This document shows, in pieces, positions 53,661 through 64,000 of a stretch of DNA of 64,000 nucleotides. Numbering within the stretch: position 1 is the first letter of the stretch; each line of letters begins with the position of its first letter. Source of the DNA: Pseudoscleropodium purum (lineage: Eukaryota; Streptophyta; Bryopsida; Hypnales; Brachytheciaceae); NCBI GenBank assembly GCA_963969395.1, contig OZ017804.1, forward strand, positions 5,704,001 to 5,768,000. The letters are read 5' to 3'. The notes under the pieces are model-generated. The model searched no databases. It was not told the origin of the DNA and saw only the letters and a program-made list of their open reading frames with translations. The position numbers and the translations under genes are program-made.

Positions 53661-54613
53661 TTAACCCCTAAATGCCCAAACTGCGTTTTTTTGGCAACAT
53701 AGAAAATTTGGGCAACTCACCACGAATGGAGTTTTTATTTTTTTTTTGCTGAAATTTTAACACAACATGTGTCCGAGGAGTAGCTTTAAGGCCCAACAAT
53801 TTTCATAACTTTTAACTACATGGTTAGAAGTTATTGTATGATATGTACTTTTCTATACTCAACAGGTAGCCCGGGCAGCAAAAAAACTTCTTTAAAAATC
53901 ATTTTAAAAAAAAAGTTAAAATTTGAAATCGGTTCTCTAGATTTATATATACTTTGAAAGCTTTGAATCATTCCATTATTATCAATGAGTCAAAAAATAT
54001 GAGGGGTTTTAGTTCATAGAAGTTTGAAGGTTGTTATTGAATCTCTACTCTATGACAAACTTCAAAGTCCTTTATTCAATTCAATTTTCAATATTTTTGA
54101 AAAAAAATAAAAACATTGGGTGTAGATTGTTTATTACAACATTACAACCATTGGAATTGGCATTTTTCAGTTTCATAAATAAATTATTAACAATTTAGGA
54201 TTTTGAGTCAATCTCTACTCCTTTCTACTTACTATTTTTTTCCTAAATGTTGTATGATTCCAAATGATCTAAAAATTTTCAAGCATGTAACCAACTTGAT
54301 TTTTAAAATGATTTACAAGAGAAACAAACATTTTGAACATTTTTTCATACAAATAAGACCTTCTGAAGTGCAGCTGCTTGGATTTTTGCAGGGCCAAAAA
54401 ATGGAAATTTATCACTTCAAATGCTAATATCTTGCAATCTACAAGGTGGAATTTTCTGAAATTTTTTCCACATATTTTCAAACAAGTGTACTACAAGATC
54501 CTATGGTTACATATGTCAAAAATGTTTTTTTCCTAAGACTTGGTACTTGTACTACAAATGGCAGTTTTGGAGTCGTTTTGATGAAAACATAGTCAAAATC
54601 ATTTAGGGGTTAA
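53661..54613 (-). mobile_element. TTAA-bounded inverted-repeat element, copy C
   Basis: 953 bp, ends TTAACCCCTAAATG and CATTTAGGGGTTAA: a perfect 14-bp inverted repeat. Opposite orientation to copies A, B and D; homologous to copy E, and represents the state without the nested MITE. Confidence 0.85.
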
Positions 54614-54792
54614 TCACGATTTTTTTTAATGATTGAAGGCAAATTCATTTTAAAAAAATACAACTTAATAGATTATTTGAACACAATTGAAATCCATTGT
54701 GATTGTGATGCAGAGGAAATTTCAAAGGAATGCAAAAGGCCAACAAAATGAAGACAAAACAAGGGTCATCCTAGCACTAGTCCATTGCAAAA

Positions 54793-55720
54793 TTAGCCCC
54801 TAAATATTTTGGACTATAATTTGACCAAAAATTGCTCTAAAACTATCATTTCTAGTGCAAGTACCAAATTTTAAAAATAATTATTTTTTTGGACACATGT
54901 AACCATTGGATTTTATAGAAATCTAATTTGAGAAAATGTGGAAATTTTTTAAAAAAATTACCACCTTACAGATTGCAAAATATTAGCGTTTGAAGTGACA
55001 AAAAAATTTTTTAGCCTTGCAGAAAACTGGGCAGCTACACTTCACAAGGTCACATTTGCATTAAAAAATGTCCAAAATGGTGGTGCTTCTTTGGATTCAT
55101 TTTTCAAGGAAAGTTTTCTATATGCTTGAAAATTTTTAGATCATTTGAAATTGTACAACATATAGGAAAAAAATAGTAAATAGAAAGAAGTAGAGAATGA
55201 TTCCAAACACTAAATTGTTGAGAAATTACTTATGGAATTAAAAAATGCCAATTCCAATGGTTAAAATGTAGTAATAAACAATCTACATCATATTTATTTA
55301 TTTATTTTTTAAATATTAGAAATTGAGTTAAATAAAGGACTCCAAAGTTTATTTTAGAATAGGGTATCCATGACTACTTGGAAACTAGAACATCTCATAA
55401 GTTTCATCTCATAAATCAAAATGGAATGATTGAAAGCTTTCCACATATGTACAAATCTAGAAAACCAATTTCAAATTTTTATTTTTGAAAAAAGTGTTTT
55501 CTTAAGATTTTTTTGAGCTGCCCACTAAGTATTGAAAATGACATATTATACAATAACTTTAAACCATTCTATCTAAAGTTTTGAAAATTGTTGGGCGTTA
55601 AAGCTACTCCTTGGGCACATATCGTATGAAAATTTCAAAGAAAAAAAAAATTCCATTCTTAGTGACCAACCCCAAATTTCTATATTGCCAAAAATTGCAA
55701 TTTAGGCATTTAGGATTCAA
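54793..55720 (+). mobile_element. TTAA-type inverted-repeat element, copy D
   Basis: 928 bp, ends TTAGCCCCTAAAT and ATTTAGGATTCAA (degraded). Orientation as copies A and B; lies 179 bp after copy C, so C and D form an inverted pair. Confidence 0.8.
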
Positions 55721-56210
55721 GAATGATTATCCTACCTAAAATTATAAAAAATATTATCTTTTTTATTCTCTGTTCATAAATGTTACCAAAATTTTTGGTT
55801 TTTAGGGATAAACAATTTACCTCCGCCATAATCCCTTGATTTTGTATATATTACCGTGAGGTGATGTTGATTTTTCTATTACAATTTCTAAAGCATTACC
55901 TTGGGCTAAATGATTTCTCTTGGGGTGATGTGAATTGATTTACTCAAGCATTAACAACATGCCTGAGGTAAATTCAAAGTTGTTGTCCTTGGAGAACAAC
56001 TTAAAAAGTGAGGTTGGATAAAAATTCAAAATTTTAGATGGTTTGGCATATGTCACAAGGGCCATCACCACTATGCACTATCTAATCTCATTCACATTCA
56101 TTCTTGTAACCAATCTTGTAGATAACCGAATCAGATGTATGTTTTGTAAATTTTTGAGCTATTTTGGTGTAATGTGAAAGCTTTCAATGATAGTTTGGTT
56201 GTTGTGTTGT
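55721..56210. other. Intergenic region, nothing recognised
   Basis: About 490 bp between element copy D and the second motif array; no feature supported. Confidence 0.5.
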
Positions 56211-57682
56211 CCAAATTGGGTATTTTGGTCATTGATTTAATTTCAAATGGTAGTTGTTTTGTTGCCTAGTCGATTGGTCTAGTTGTCTAAGTTCCAAGTC
56301 GTGAGTTCCAAGTTGGTAGGTAGTGAATGGTGTATTAAATGAGTCAGCCAAATTGGATGAATGGCCAGTCGTTGGTGTGGAATGTTTATTAATATTGTGT
56401 CTTGTTAAATCCTAGTTGGATTGATGTTAGTTGGCTGTCTTCCCCAATTTGGTAACTATCTTTGTGAGTTTTATTAGATTCCGAATGGAAGCCATTTCCT
56501 TTACCCATTGTTGAGCAAATTTCCAATGTGTGTCCCAATCTAGTTGTGCTACGTAATTTCGTTTTTGTTGTATGTTCATATGTGTGATTTCCCAGTTGGG
56601 AAGTGTCTGTGTGGTCCAAGTTTGGATCAATGAGTTGAATGAGTCTATTTGTGTCCTAGTTGAAATGTATGTGTGCTAGTGTGTGGTGATTTGTTGATGT
56701 GCAGAAGCATGAGGATTTTAAATTGAAATTATCCAAGTAGGAAGTTGATATAGAAAAGTGTGTGTTAAGTGCTAAACTTGTAGAAGTGTGTGGAAGTTGA
56801 ATAGTTTGTAGTATGAGCGTAAAAGTGGAAGAGGAGTTTAATTGAAGTTGAGGAAATTTGCCAATCCTAGTTGGAAATTATAGTGTCATGACAATGAAAT
56901 TTACTAATTGGAGAATTGATTAGAGCTTAATAGATAGATCATGAATTTTCATGATGAACAAAGTTGTTGAATGTGTAACGGTGATTTAATCACCAATTTG
57001 GAAATTAATGTGAATATATCTTCATCCAAATTGGTGTAGTGTGATTTGCTTTGTGTGTGATATATGGCAACTTGAATATACATTGAGTGTTAAATGCTGA
57101 ATCCTAATTGTATGAATGTTGTTGAGAGATAGTGGTATGCCCAATCGGGAATTATTTGCCATTATGTAAATTTAGATGATCCAAATTGTGCTGTAAATGT
57201 CATTGTAGTATATTTACAGAGTGCTTAAGTTAGAGATCAATCGAGTGAACTATGTTGAAGTTTGAGTGTGTGCTTATTGATTAAGATTCTATTTGTATTT
57301 GAATCTTAATTGGAATGTTTAAAGTAAATTTGTAGTTGTCCAAGTAGGCATATGAATAAAGCCTGAATGTTGTTTTTATGAATTCCAATTTGTTGTGCAA
57401 TTTCTGAATGAATTACCAAATTGTAAATGCTTGTGCTACGTTTGTGATCGGTCAGAGTTATGTTTGTGAGAGTGCTTGGAGTTTACCAATTTGGAGTGTC
57501 AATTTGAGGGGTATGAAGTAGTAATCTGAGGAAACAAGTTGAGAAAATTAGATGCCATGGTTCCCTATTTGGAGACAAAGATTTCAAAGTAAATTAGTTC
57601 CCGAATTGATAGTGCAAGGCCTTATTAGTTAGTACTAGTCCAATCCAATTCAGCAATAAAGATTGAAGATCCAAGTTGGAAG
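56211..57682. repeat. Irregular array of CCAANTTGG-type palindromic motifs
   Basis: About 25 copies of a 9-11-mer centred on CCAANTTGG (CCAAATTGG at 56211, CCAAGTTGG at 56308, CCTAGTTGG at 56411 and 56867, CCCAGTTGGG at about 56590, CCAATTTGG near 56992 and 57485, CCAAGTTGG near 57674) over 1.5 kb. Spacing is irregular (about 30-150 bp) and the DNA between motifs is not repeated. The block is also GT-rich on the + strand. Same architecture as the array at 11.7-14.0 kb but a different motif. No transposase was seen next to it. Confidence 0.75.
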
Positions 57683-60240
57683 TAAAAGATTAAAAGAAAG
57701 AAGTGTTAAGACAAAAATTAATAAAGATAAAGGATTATAAAAAAAAAGATAAAAGATAAAGAACCAATTTAGAAGATTTTCTTAACCTTTGTGGCCTTTA
57801 AGAGGGGAGTCGCAAATTTGGCAATTAGATTTATTGTGTGAGAAAAAAACATTTGCATGTGTGGTTAAGGAACATATTTTCTAAAATATTCTATGGTTGC
57901 AATGGCCTATTAAGAATTCAAATAGAAGTAATCCTATTATACTAGCCTCCCTAGGAAGGAACTTTTAGGGTTTGGGTTTAGTTTTTTTAATTACATCCTA
58001 AGTTTATCTACAAACCCCTTATACATTCTGTTATCTACAATATATACATGGAAGTATTTTAATCAACTTATAAATGAGATTGAATTGAGTTTTGCAATCC
58101 TTGTGGGATTTTTGCAATCAATGTGACCAAATCCACATTGACTAAGCTTTAATGTACCAATGGAAAATAATGTGTTTTGTTTGAAGATAATATATTTTTC
58201 TCCTCGAAGCTAAACCCTCTCTAGTTTCTAGTGTACATCCAACAAGAATCCCACAATATCATATAAACAATGTGAACTATAATCAAGTTGTACAACAAAA
58301 GAAATAACAATTTTAATTGGATTGATTACAATTGCATCCCTTTTCCCATCCAAGAAAGCAAGTTTTTTTTATTAGATAATAGGGAGAAAAATGGTTTAAC
58401 TAAAGATGGTTATAAACTTGATCTTGCAATGCCAAGGGGCTACGTAGATTATAAGAATGGAAAAGGGTCCCTCTAGTCTAGTTAAATAAGTTATGGTATA
58501 TATTATTATCAAGATTTCATTGCAATAGTGAATGATAATCTTTATATAGAAGAAATGATCAAAATTGAAATAATGAAGTACTATGAATAAGAATTTCTAT
58601 TTAGAAATGGTTATATGATATATTTTGTTTTTTCCACTTAAAGATTTTTTTTTTAATTATTTAGATAGAACACTTGCTTCAATTGACAAAGTGGTATAGA
58701 ATTCTTATTCTTCCTTCATTGATGCAAGGTTTTTTTCAACAACAAAAAAATATCTATATTGTAACAACATTTGGAGATGGAGATGAAGCCAAGGGCAGGA
58801 TGTGACAAGCATCCATGAGCTACTAGGTGGATTCTTGATCTATTTGATCTTCATTTCATCCTGAGAGTAGATCTATAGGTTTAATTTGACCAATCATTCA
58901 TGATCAAAATGTACCAACACTGCAACCTAGGTGGTGGGTCTTTATAGATTTTTTTGCAACTGACTTTTGCTAGTAATATGCCCATAACATTTAAGGCCAT
59001 TCCAAAAAAAATTCTCTTTGAACTTTTCCACTATCTATTAAATTAAAAATCATTCTTGAGGAAATTTATAAGTTCTAGAAGGTAAGGTTGGATCCCCTAT
59101 AGCTAATTACTTGAGCAATTCTAGGATAGATCATGAGCAATATGAAGTGATGCAAATTTTTTGCAATGTAGAAAGATAGGAAATATGGGCATTACAAATT
59201 TTTCGTAATTTTATTCCCAAAATTGAAAATACTACAAATTTTGGGAACCCCAAAGTTGTTTGAATGAATAGCCAATGTCTAGACTCTTCCAATCATTCAA
59301 GAACTACTTTCCCACTCACTACCTCCTATTTTCTTGTTTACTACTTCACACACACTTTGGAAAATGTATCATGACTTTATTAATTAGTTCCAATCTTGAA
59401 AATGAGAAGAAAATGCATTCAAAGCTTGGATTAGAAACCTAAGGGAGATGAGTATTTTCCAATCACTCAAGTAATTATACATATCTAGACCTCACGTTTC
59501 TTGAATACAAAAAAATTTATGTATACAAAAATAGAGCTTAGAAAGACTCCATAATTTTTTAGAATTTTAATTCTCAAAACATAATTATTCTAAATTTATC
59601 AGTGGAAGATTTTGTTTGATCCATATTGATCACGTAGCCCGTCCTATTTCCAACGAAGGAATGGTTGCAAAATCAACTTTGGGTTGGTTACAATATTGAG
59701 AGTCTCATAGCCAATCATAATGCGCCACATGCCACATTTGCATCACGGAGTGCACCACAACTAATCACTATTTATCTCTACTTGCATAGAAAGAGAGTAC
59801 CACAAACAACCTATATTGTGGAAATGTGGGGTGATTAAAAAATGGGTCGGTTCCTATATTCCAGCCTGGGTTGGTTGCCAAAATAACTGCACTTTGTAGG
59901 TTGGATATGTAGCTTCCTCGTTAGGAATGGGTGGTCCAACTTAGTGCCATTTGTTGCTAACTTGATGAAACCTCCGTAACCGGGTTTTTTTTTCCCAATG
60001 CTAACATGGCAACCCATTACAAGTTGCAACTAATAACCAATTTGCCACTAGCACGGCTCATCGGTTATCTAATACGGAGGGGGTGTTGCCGCAAAAATTG
60101 ACTGCTTCCTATCAGGCATGCTTCACGTAACTTCAGGGGTGACGAACAAGTCAAAAAACGTAACATCCACATACCGTCTTCAGTTCAGGGACGCGGTTTC
60201 GCAGCAGTGCAAACTTTCCTTCACTACGTTAATTTACAAT
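57683..60240. other. AT-rich intergenic region before the SDIR1-type gene
   Basis: Apart from the decayed ORF at 58.3 kb nothing was recognised. GC content rises after about 59.8 kb toward the promoter. Confidence 0.5.
58290..58476 (+). pseudogene. Unrecognised ORF fragment in AT-rich DNA
   Basis: Open frame without a usable ATG, reading NNFNWIDYNCIPFPIQESKF ... GYKLDLAMPRGYVDYKNGKG. A further coding-like stretch follows in another frame at about 58490-58590 (YGIYYYQDFIAIVNDNLYIE). It resembles in style and composition the ORF cluster at 20.7-21.5 kb. Not recognised; probably a degraded gene fragment. Confidence 0.3.
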
Positions 60241-60262
60241 AATATCCAGTCCAGTGAAAACT

Positions 60263-60272
60263 GTATAAAAAG
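60263..60272 (+). promoter_or_regulatory. Candidate TATA box of the SDIR1-type gene
   Basis: GTATAAAAAG at the start of the GC-rich upstream region. A start site about 30 bp downstream (about 60300) would fall just before a pyrimidine-rich stretch (TCTTCGTCGTCTCC) typical of plant leaders. The 5' leader would then be interrupted by one or more introns before the ATG at 61714. Confidence 0.5.
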
Positions 60273-60659
60273 GGTCTGGAATCTTCCGGCATCCCAGGAC
60301 GGACGAATCTTCGTCGTCTCCTTTTTTCCATAATTCCATCCACCAAACCCCGACGAAATCTCCGGGAGGACGGAAATCTTCGGAAGGGCTCTGGATATCC
60401 TAGGGTCGGCGTCCCCCGGATGTCCGGCCTCATAGAGTACCCTCTCCATTGCATCGTCGGCTCCGTCACGAAAGTAAACGCTCCTGGGAAGACGGCGCTG
60501 TCTCTCCGTCACTTCAGTCGAAGTCAGTCGTTTCTCCGCAGCTAGTAGTGTTTGCCGGCCTAAGCTCATCGTCACTTATTACCAAATTTTTGGTGAAGAA
60601 GTTTACGGAACGGCTGAGCAAATTGTTCCCGCTGTGAAGTCCGCCATTTGCAGCTTTGA

Positions 60660-61335
60660 GACGCAGGTTGAGTTTCGTTGTTCTTCAATATTTGCAACCC
60701 TTAGGTGAACAATTTGCGCGCAATCTGGTTTGGAAGCCGAAATTTCGGAAAGAAATTGTTAGTGAGGGAGGGACAATCTTATTAGCGAGGTTTAATTGTT
60801 TTCAACTGTTTCTGTCTACTTGCAAGTAGCTAAGGTTGGAGAAGCCTGAGTTCCAGGTGCTAAGGTTGTCGCTTCTGAAGTCTTGGTTAGGAGGCGCTTG
60901 GCTTAAGGAGTGTGTGTTTCGTTGTTCTTGAATGCGAACAATTGGCGCTCTATTTTGGAAGCCGGAATATCGGTGAGTTAGGGAGAATCTGAGTGACGAT
61001 TAGTGAAGTTGTTCGACTTCTTGATTGCGAGGACGTTAAGGCTGTAGAGACTTGTGTTTTAGTCGGTGTACGTCTCAACTAAAGTCTTGTGTAGGGAGAG
61101 TATTCGGCGTGCCGTTGTTTCTTTCATGCGAGCTGTTTGCACTGTATTTTAGAAGCCGGAATGTGAGGTGTCGGTAAGCATTGTGAGTTAGGGACGATCT
61201 TTTGGAGTATTAATTGTTCTCAGTAGGATGCCGCTCGTCTTCTCGCAAGGCGTTAAGGTTGTAGAAACCTGTGTTTGAGTCGGTATTGGTCTCTACTAAA
61301 GCCTTGGTTAGGGTTAGTCAACTGCGTTTTGATTC
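60660..61335 (+). repeat. Tandem ~205-218-bp repeat in the SDIR1 leader
   Basis: Diverged units start with (G)YTAAGGYTGKAGA-like sequence at 60829, 61034 and 61252, with a partial unit before 60829 and a partial third. Each full unit contains, in order, a CTRAAGYCTTG block, a CGTTGTTTCTT-like block, and GAAGCCGGAAT (60959, 61153; GAAGCCGAAAT at 60734) followed by GTTAGGGASRATCT. Units 1 and 2 carry consensus 5' splice sites: CG|GTGAGT (60973) and CG|GTAAGC (61174). The region is outside the coding sequence. Confidence 0.82.
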
Positions 61336-61713
61336 TTGTCAAATTGGGTTCGCTACCTTAGGGAATCGATTACGGAATCGGAACTGAGCAAGTTTAAGCG
61401 TTTTTAACGCTTGATGAGCGCGTTTCGGTTTGAAATGACTGTAATATACAGCCGGAACGTGAATCGCATCGGTGTTGCGAGGTTCTTAGTTTGATGTTAT
61501 GTAGTATTTGGTTTTCTGGAGTCAGATACGATTGCAATCCAGATTATCATTTGAGATTACTGTGGAAAAATCTGAAAATAGAAGAACGGGTTGTCATATT
61601 TGCAAAAGCTAGTAAAAGAGAAGACAGGATTCAGTGATATCTTCGAAGATATCATTTTCCATAGCGGAAGGAAGGGGAAGTTTCGACAGAAAGATATAAT
61701 TTGGCATCTCAAT

Positions 61714-64000
61714 ATGAGTTTCGTATTTAGAGGAATCCGGGCGGACTTGGAGAGCGGGATACCAGGTTTTATGCCTGAGCGGCGTTCTGTGGTACGTTAT
61801 CTTAGCATTCTTACTTGTTCTTTCTACATTAAGCAGGTTTGAGTTATGTTAACTTTGTCTGCCTTCCGTACTGCAGCGAATGAATGTAGATTTCTTGGAG
61901 GTTGTACATCCATTTGTTGTGGCATAATTATCGTGCCATGTTGAGAGAATCGTTGGATGGCGGATATTTTATCTCCTACTATGCCACGATAAGAAGATTC
62001 GACATGGAGTAGGTGTGACAGGTTATTGTACTCTGCTTTGACCTGTCAGAATCTTGGGAAGATGTTCTGGCTGGTAAGGTGAGGGATGAATGACGAAAAT
62101 TTGTTGGCGATTGTTGGCCAGAGTTTGGTTATTTTCGAATTTTGATCACTGAACTCTGCTCATTTTTTGACAGGTTGGACATAGATTTCATGGCACGGGG
62201 CGTCCATTTAATGCTAATCCTATGGCATTCCTTATCATTGGTATGTGAGAACGTCCAGCTTAATGAACAAATAGTCTAGTATTAAGGCTAAACTAGACAG
62301 TAAATGCATATAAAACTCCAGTGTTTAATTGCAACATTGAGGTTGCATCTTATCATAGAGAGCATCTTATCATAGAGAGCATCCATTCATTTCGGGTGTT
62401 CATCAAGTCTTTCCAAACCTTATGGTGGTATATTGTACTTGCAGTGGTCCTATTATTTATGATACTCAATTCTTACACGTCTCAAAATGCACTGGTGCGT
62501 CTCTCTTCCCTTATAAACTAGTGAGACCAGTCTTGATTTTAAAAATATTTGCTTAAGCTCTTCTTGTCCATTTTCGAGACGATAATGACTAAGTTATGCT
62601 CTGCTTTCCAGGATTAATGGAGAGCTTCTGATTGAAGGTCTTAGTTCTGTTTCATCGCATATCATAGGTGAATAATTTATAGAAATGCCATCATGAACCT
62701 AACATACCTTTTGATGTGTTTTTTGCAGCTTTGGGTGGGAATGGGTGTTTTTTTTCTGGCGTCCAGCCTACGTATGTACGCGATTTGTCAACAACTTCAA
62801 GCTCAGGCGCAGGCGGCTGCTGCTGCGACTGCAGGTGGATTATTGAGCCACGCAGAGCTGCGCCTACGAATGCCTTCCTCTCTAACTTTTGCTACTAGAG
62901 CCCGACTCCACGGCTTGCGTTTGCAGCTTGCCCTACTTGACAGGGAATTTGATGACCTAGGTGATTCACATTTCTGATTATGGTCTAAACAGGGACGACT
63001 TAGTCTGCTACACGAATCTCAAGCCTGTTAATGTTTATGAAGAGTGTTTTTCCTATGCTGTGAGACGTATGTTACATAATAACTCTCTACACAGGACAGA
63101 AATGGGTCCAAACTCGACGATAAACGCTGTTATCATAGGGACTGTTCTTTGTCCATCAAATGTTTTAGATCTCGTTATCTGAACAATGCAGTTTGTGCCA
63201 ATTGCAGATTACGATGCTTTGAGAGCATTAGATGCAGACAACCCCCCTGGCGTCACCGCCATGAGTGATACAGATATCAGCAGATTACCTGTTCGTATGT
63301 ACAAAGGATCTAGTCACACTCCAGTTCCTGAGTCACGACCTAGGTCAGTTGGGCAGTTTCATTCCACATTGCATATTTATGTAATTCATGGATATGTCAT
63401 TTCAGGTTTTTAGACTTGCCAATATCATTATGTGTTCTAATGCCTGTGGAATTGCTTTATACCCTTCCAGCAGTGGCGTTGAACTTCCTTCAGAAGAGAT
63501 CGAAGTGAATGTTGTCGACTCAATCTCGGTATGAACTTAGGATCTGGCCCTTATTTCATGCTCAATTCGTTGTTTGAATCCAACAACTCGGTCGAGTTGC
63601 TCTCCATGGTTGAGAGTGGGAATCCAGCCCTTGATGCATGACTCCTTAGACTCCTTTCTGTAGCGTGCCAGCAAACTCAGCAGAGTTATACAAATATATA
63701 TCCATCGACAACCTAGCTTGTCGACTACTGTTACCTTATTGTTGTAGCTCATACACTTTTAAAATCAATGAACCTGCGATTTGTAGAACTAAAAGCCAGA
63801 AAAAGAAAGACGGGAAGCGTACAAGAGACTTGTTGGCACTTACGTAAGAAATCTTGAAATATACAGGAGAAGAGACTGGTTGAACTAGAGGCCGGGAAGC
63901 AGACAAACATGGTGGATCCGGAGGAGGAGTTGACCTGCAGCGTGTGCTTGGAGCAAGTGCTGGATGGTGAAATGGTTCGAACGCTTCCCTGCCTACACCA
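61714..64000 (+). CDS. SDIR1: SDIR1-type RING-finger E3 ubiquitin ligase (3' end cut by window)
   Basis: Membrane-anchored RING E3 ligase; in Arabidopsis SDIR1 acts in ABA, drought and salt signalling. Seven coding exons visible: 61714-61791, 62174-62240, 62445-62494, 62729-62960, 63208-63343, 63471-63528, 63867-64000, all GT-AG and in phase. The start is the ATG giving MSFVFRGIRADLESGIPGFM, which matches the conserved family N-terminus; the upstream in-frame extension from 61591 is probably leader. Two membrane helices: MAFLIIVVLLFMILNS (about 43-58) and LLWVGMGVFFLASSLRMYA (about 65-83). Then a Gln/Ala stretch, the conserved LLSHAELRLRMP and LRLQLALLDREFDDLDYDAL block, and the start of the RING: CSVC at 231-234 and CLH at 249-251. 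The RING remainder lies beyond 64000. The exon 7 acceptor is the least certain boundary. Confidence 0.93.

Noticed and set aside
61591..61713. Upstream in-frame extension of the SDIR1-type protein (41 residues)
   Set aside because: The family N-terminus begins at the MSFVFRG methionine (61714); the extension is leader sequence.

Overview
This is nuclear DNA of a land plant. Evidence: AT-rich intergenic sequence, genes split by GT-AG introns with AT-rich introns and GC-richer exons, and recognisable plant families (an SDIR1-type RING ubiquitin ligase, a CYP71-clan cytochrome P450, an SRP54-type GTPase, a plant hAT transposase). The low gene density, many decayed transposons and seedless-plant-like look of the P450 and hAT proteins suggest a bryophyte, fern or gymnosperm rather than a small-genome angiosperm. 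The species cannot be fixed from sequence alone.

Layout. 1-7.5 kb: AT-rich, no gene recognised. 7.5-10.6 kb (- strand): a decayed hAT transposase, followed at 11.7-14.0 kb by a striking array of about 35 near-palindromic GACAAATTGTC motifs. 14-24 kb: AT-rich, with minisatellites and a small cluster of unrecognised coding-like ORFs near 20.7-21.5 kb. 24-26 kb: a small Gly/Tyr-rich gene with a cysteine-rich C-terminal membrane tail (- strand) and a tandemly duplicated exon-like segment. 29.6-33.55 kb (- strand): a complete four-exon P450 whose last exon lies between telomere-like repeats. 36.35-39.24 kb (+): an eight-exon SRP54 paralogue with an intact GTPase and a shortened M domain. 40.5-45.1 kb and 53.7-55.7 kb: copies of a roughly 930-bp inverted-repeat element (another copy at 26.3 kb carries a nested MITE), plus a GC-rich hAT-type MITE at 43.0 kb. 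46.7-48.2 kb (- strand): an unrecognised two-exon membrane protein gene. 51.7-53.0 kb: a GC-richer island with broken frames. 56.2-57.7 kb: a second irregular array of a different palindromic motif (CCAANTTGG). 60.2-64 kb (+): promoter, tandem-repeat leader and seven coding exons of an SDIR1-type gene cut by the window edge inside its RING finger.

The genes do not form a functional cluster; this is ordinary plant gene space diluted by transposons. The most unusual signals are the two large and two small arrays of irregularly spaced palindromic motifs, the repeat-built SDIR1 leader carrying several 5' splice sites, the telomere-like repeats around the last P450 exon, and the SRP54 paralogue with an eroded signal-sequence-binding domain.
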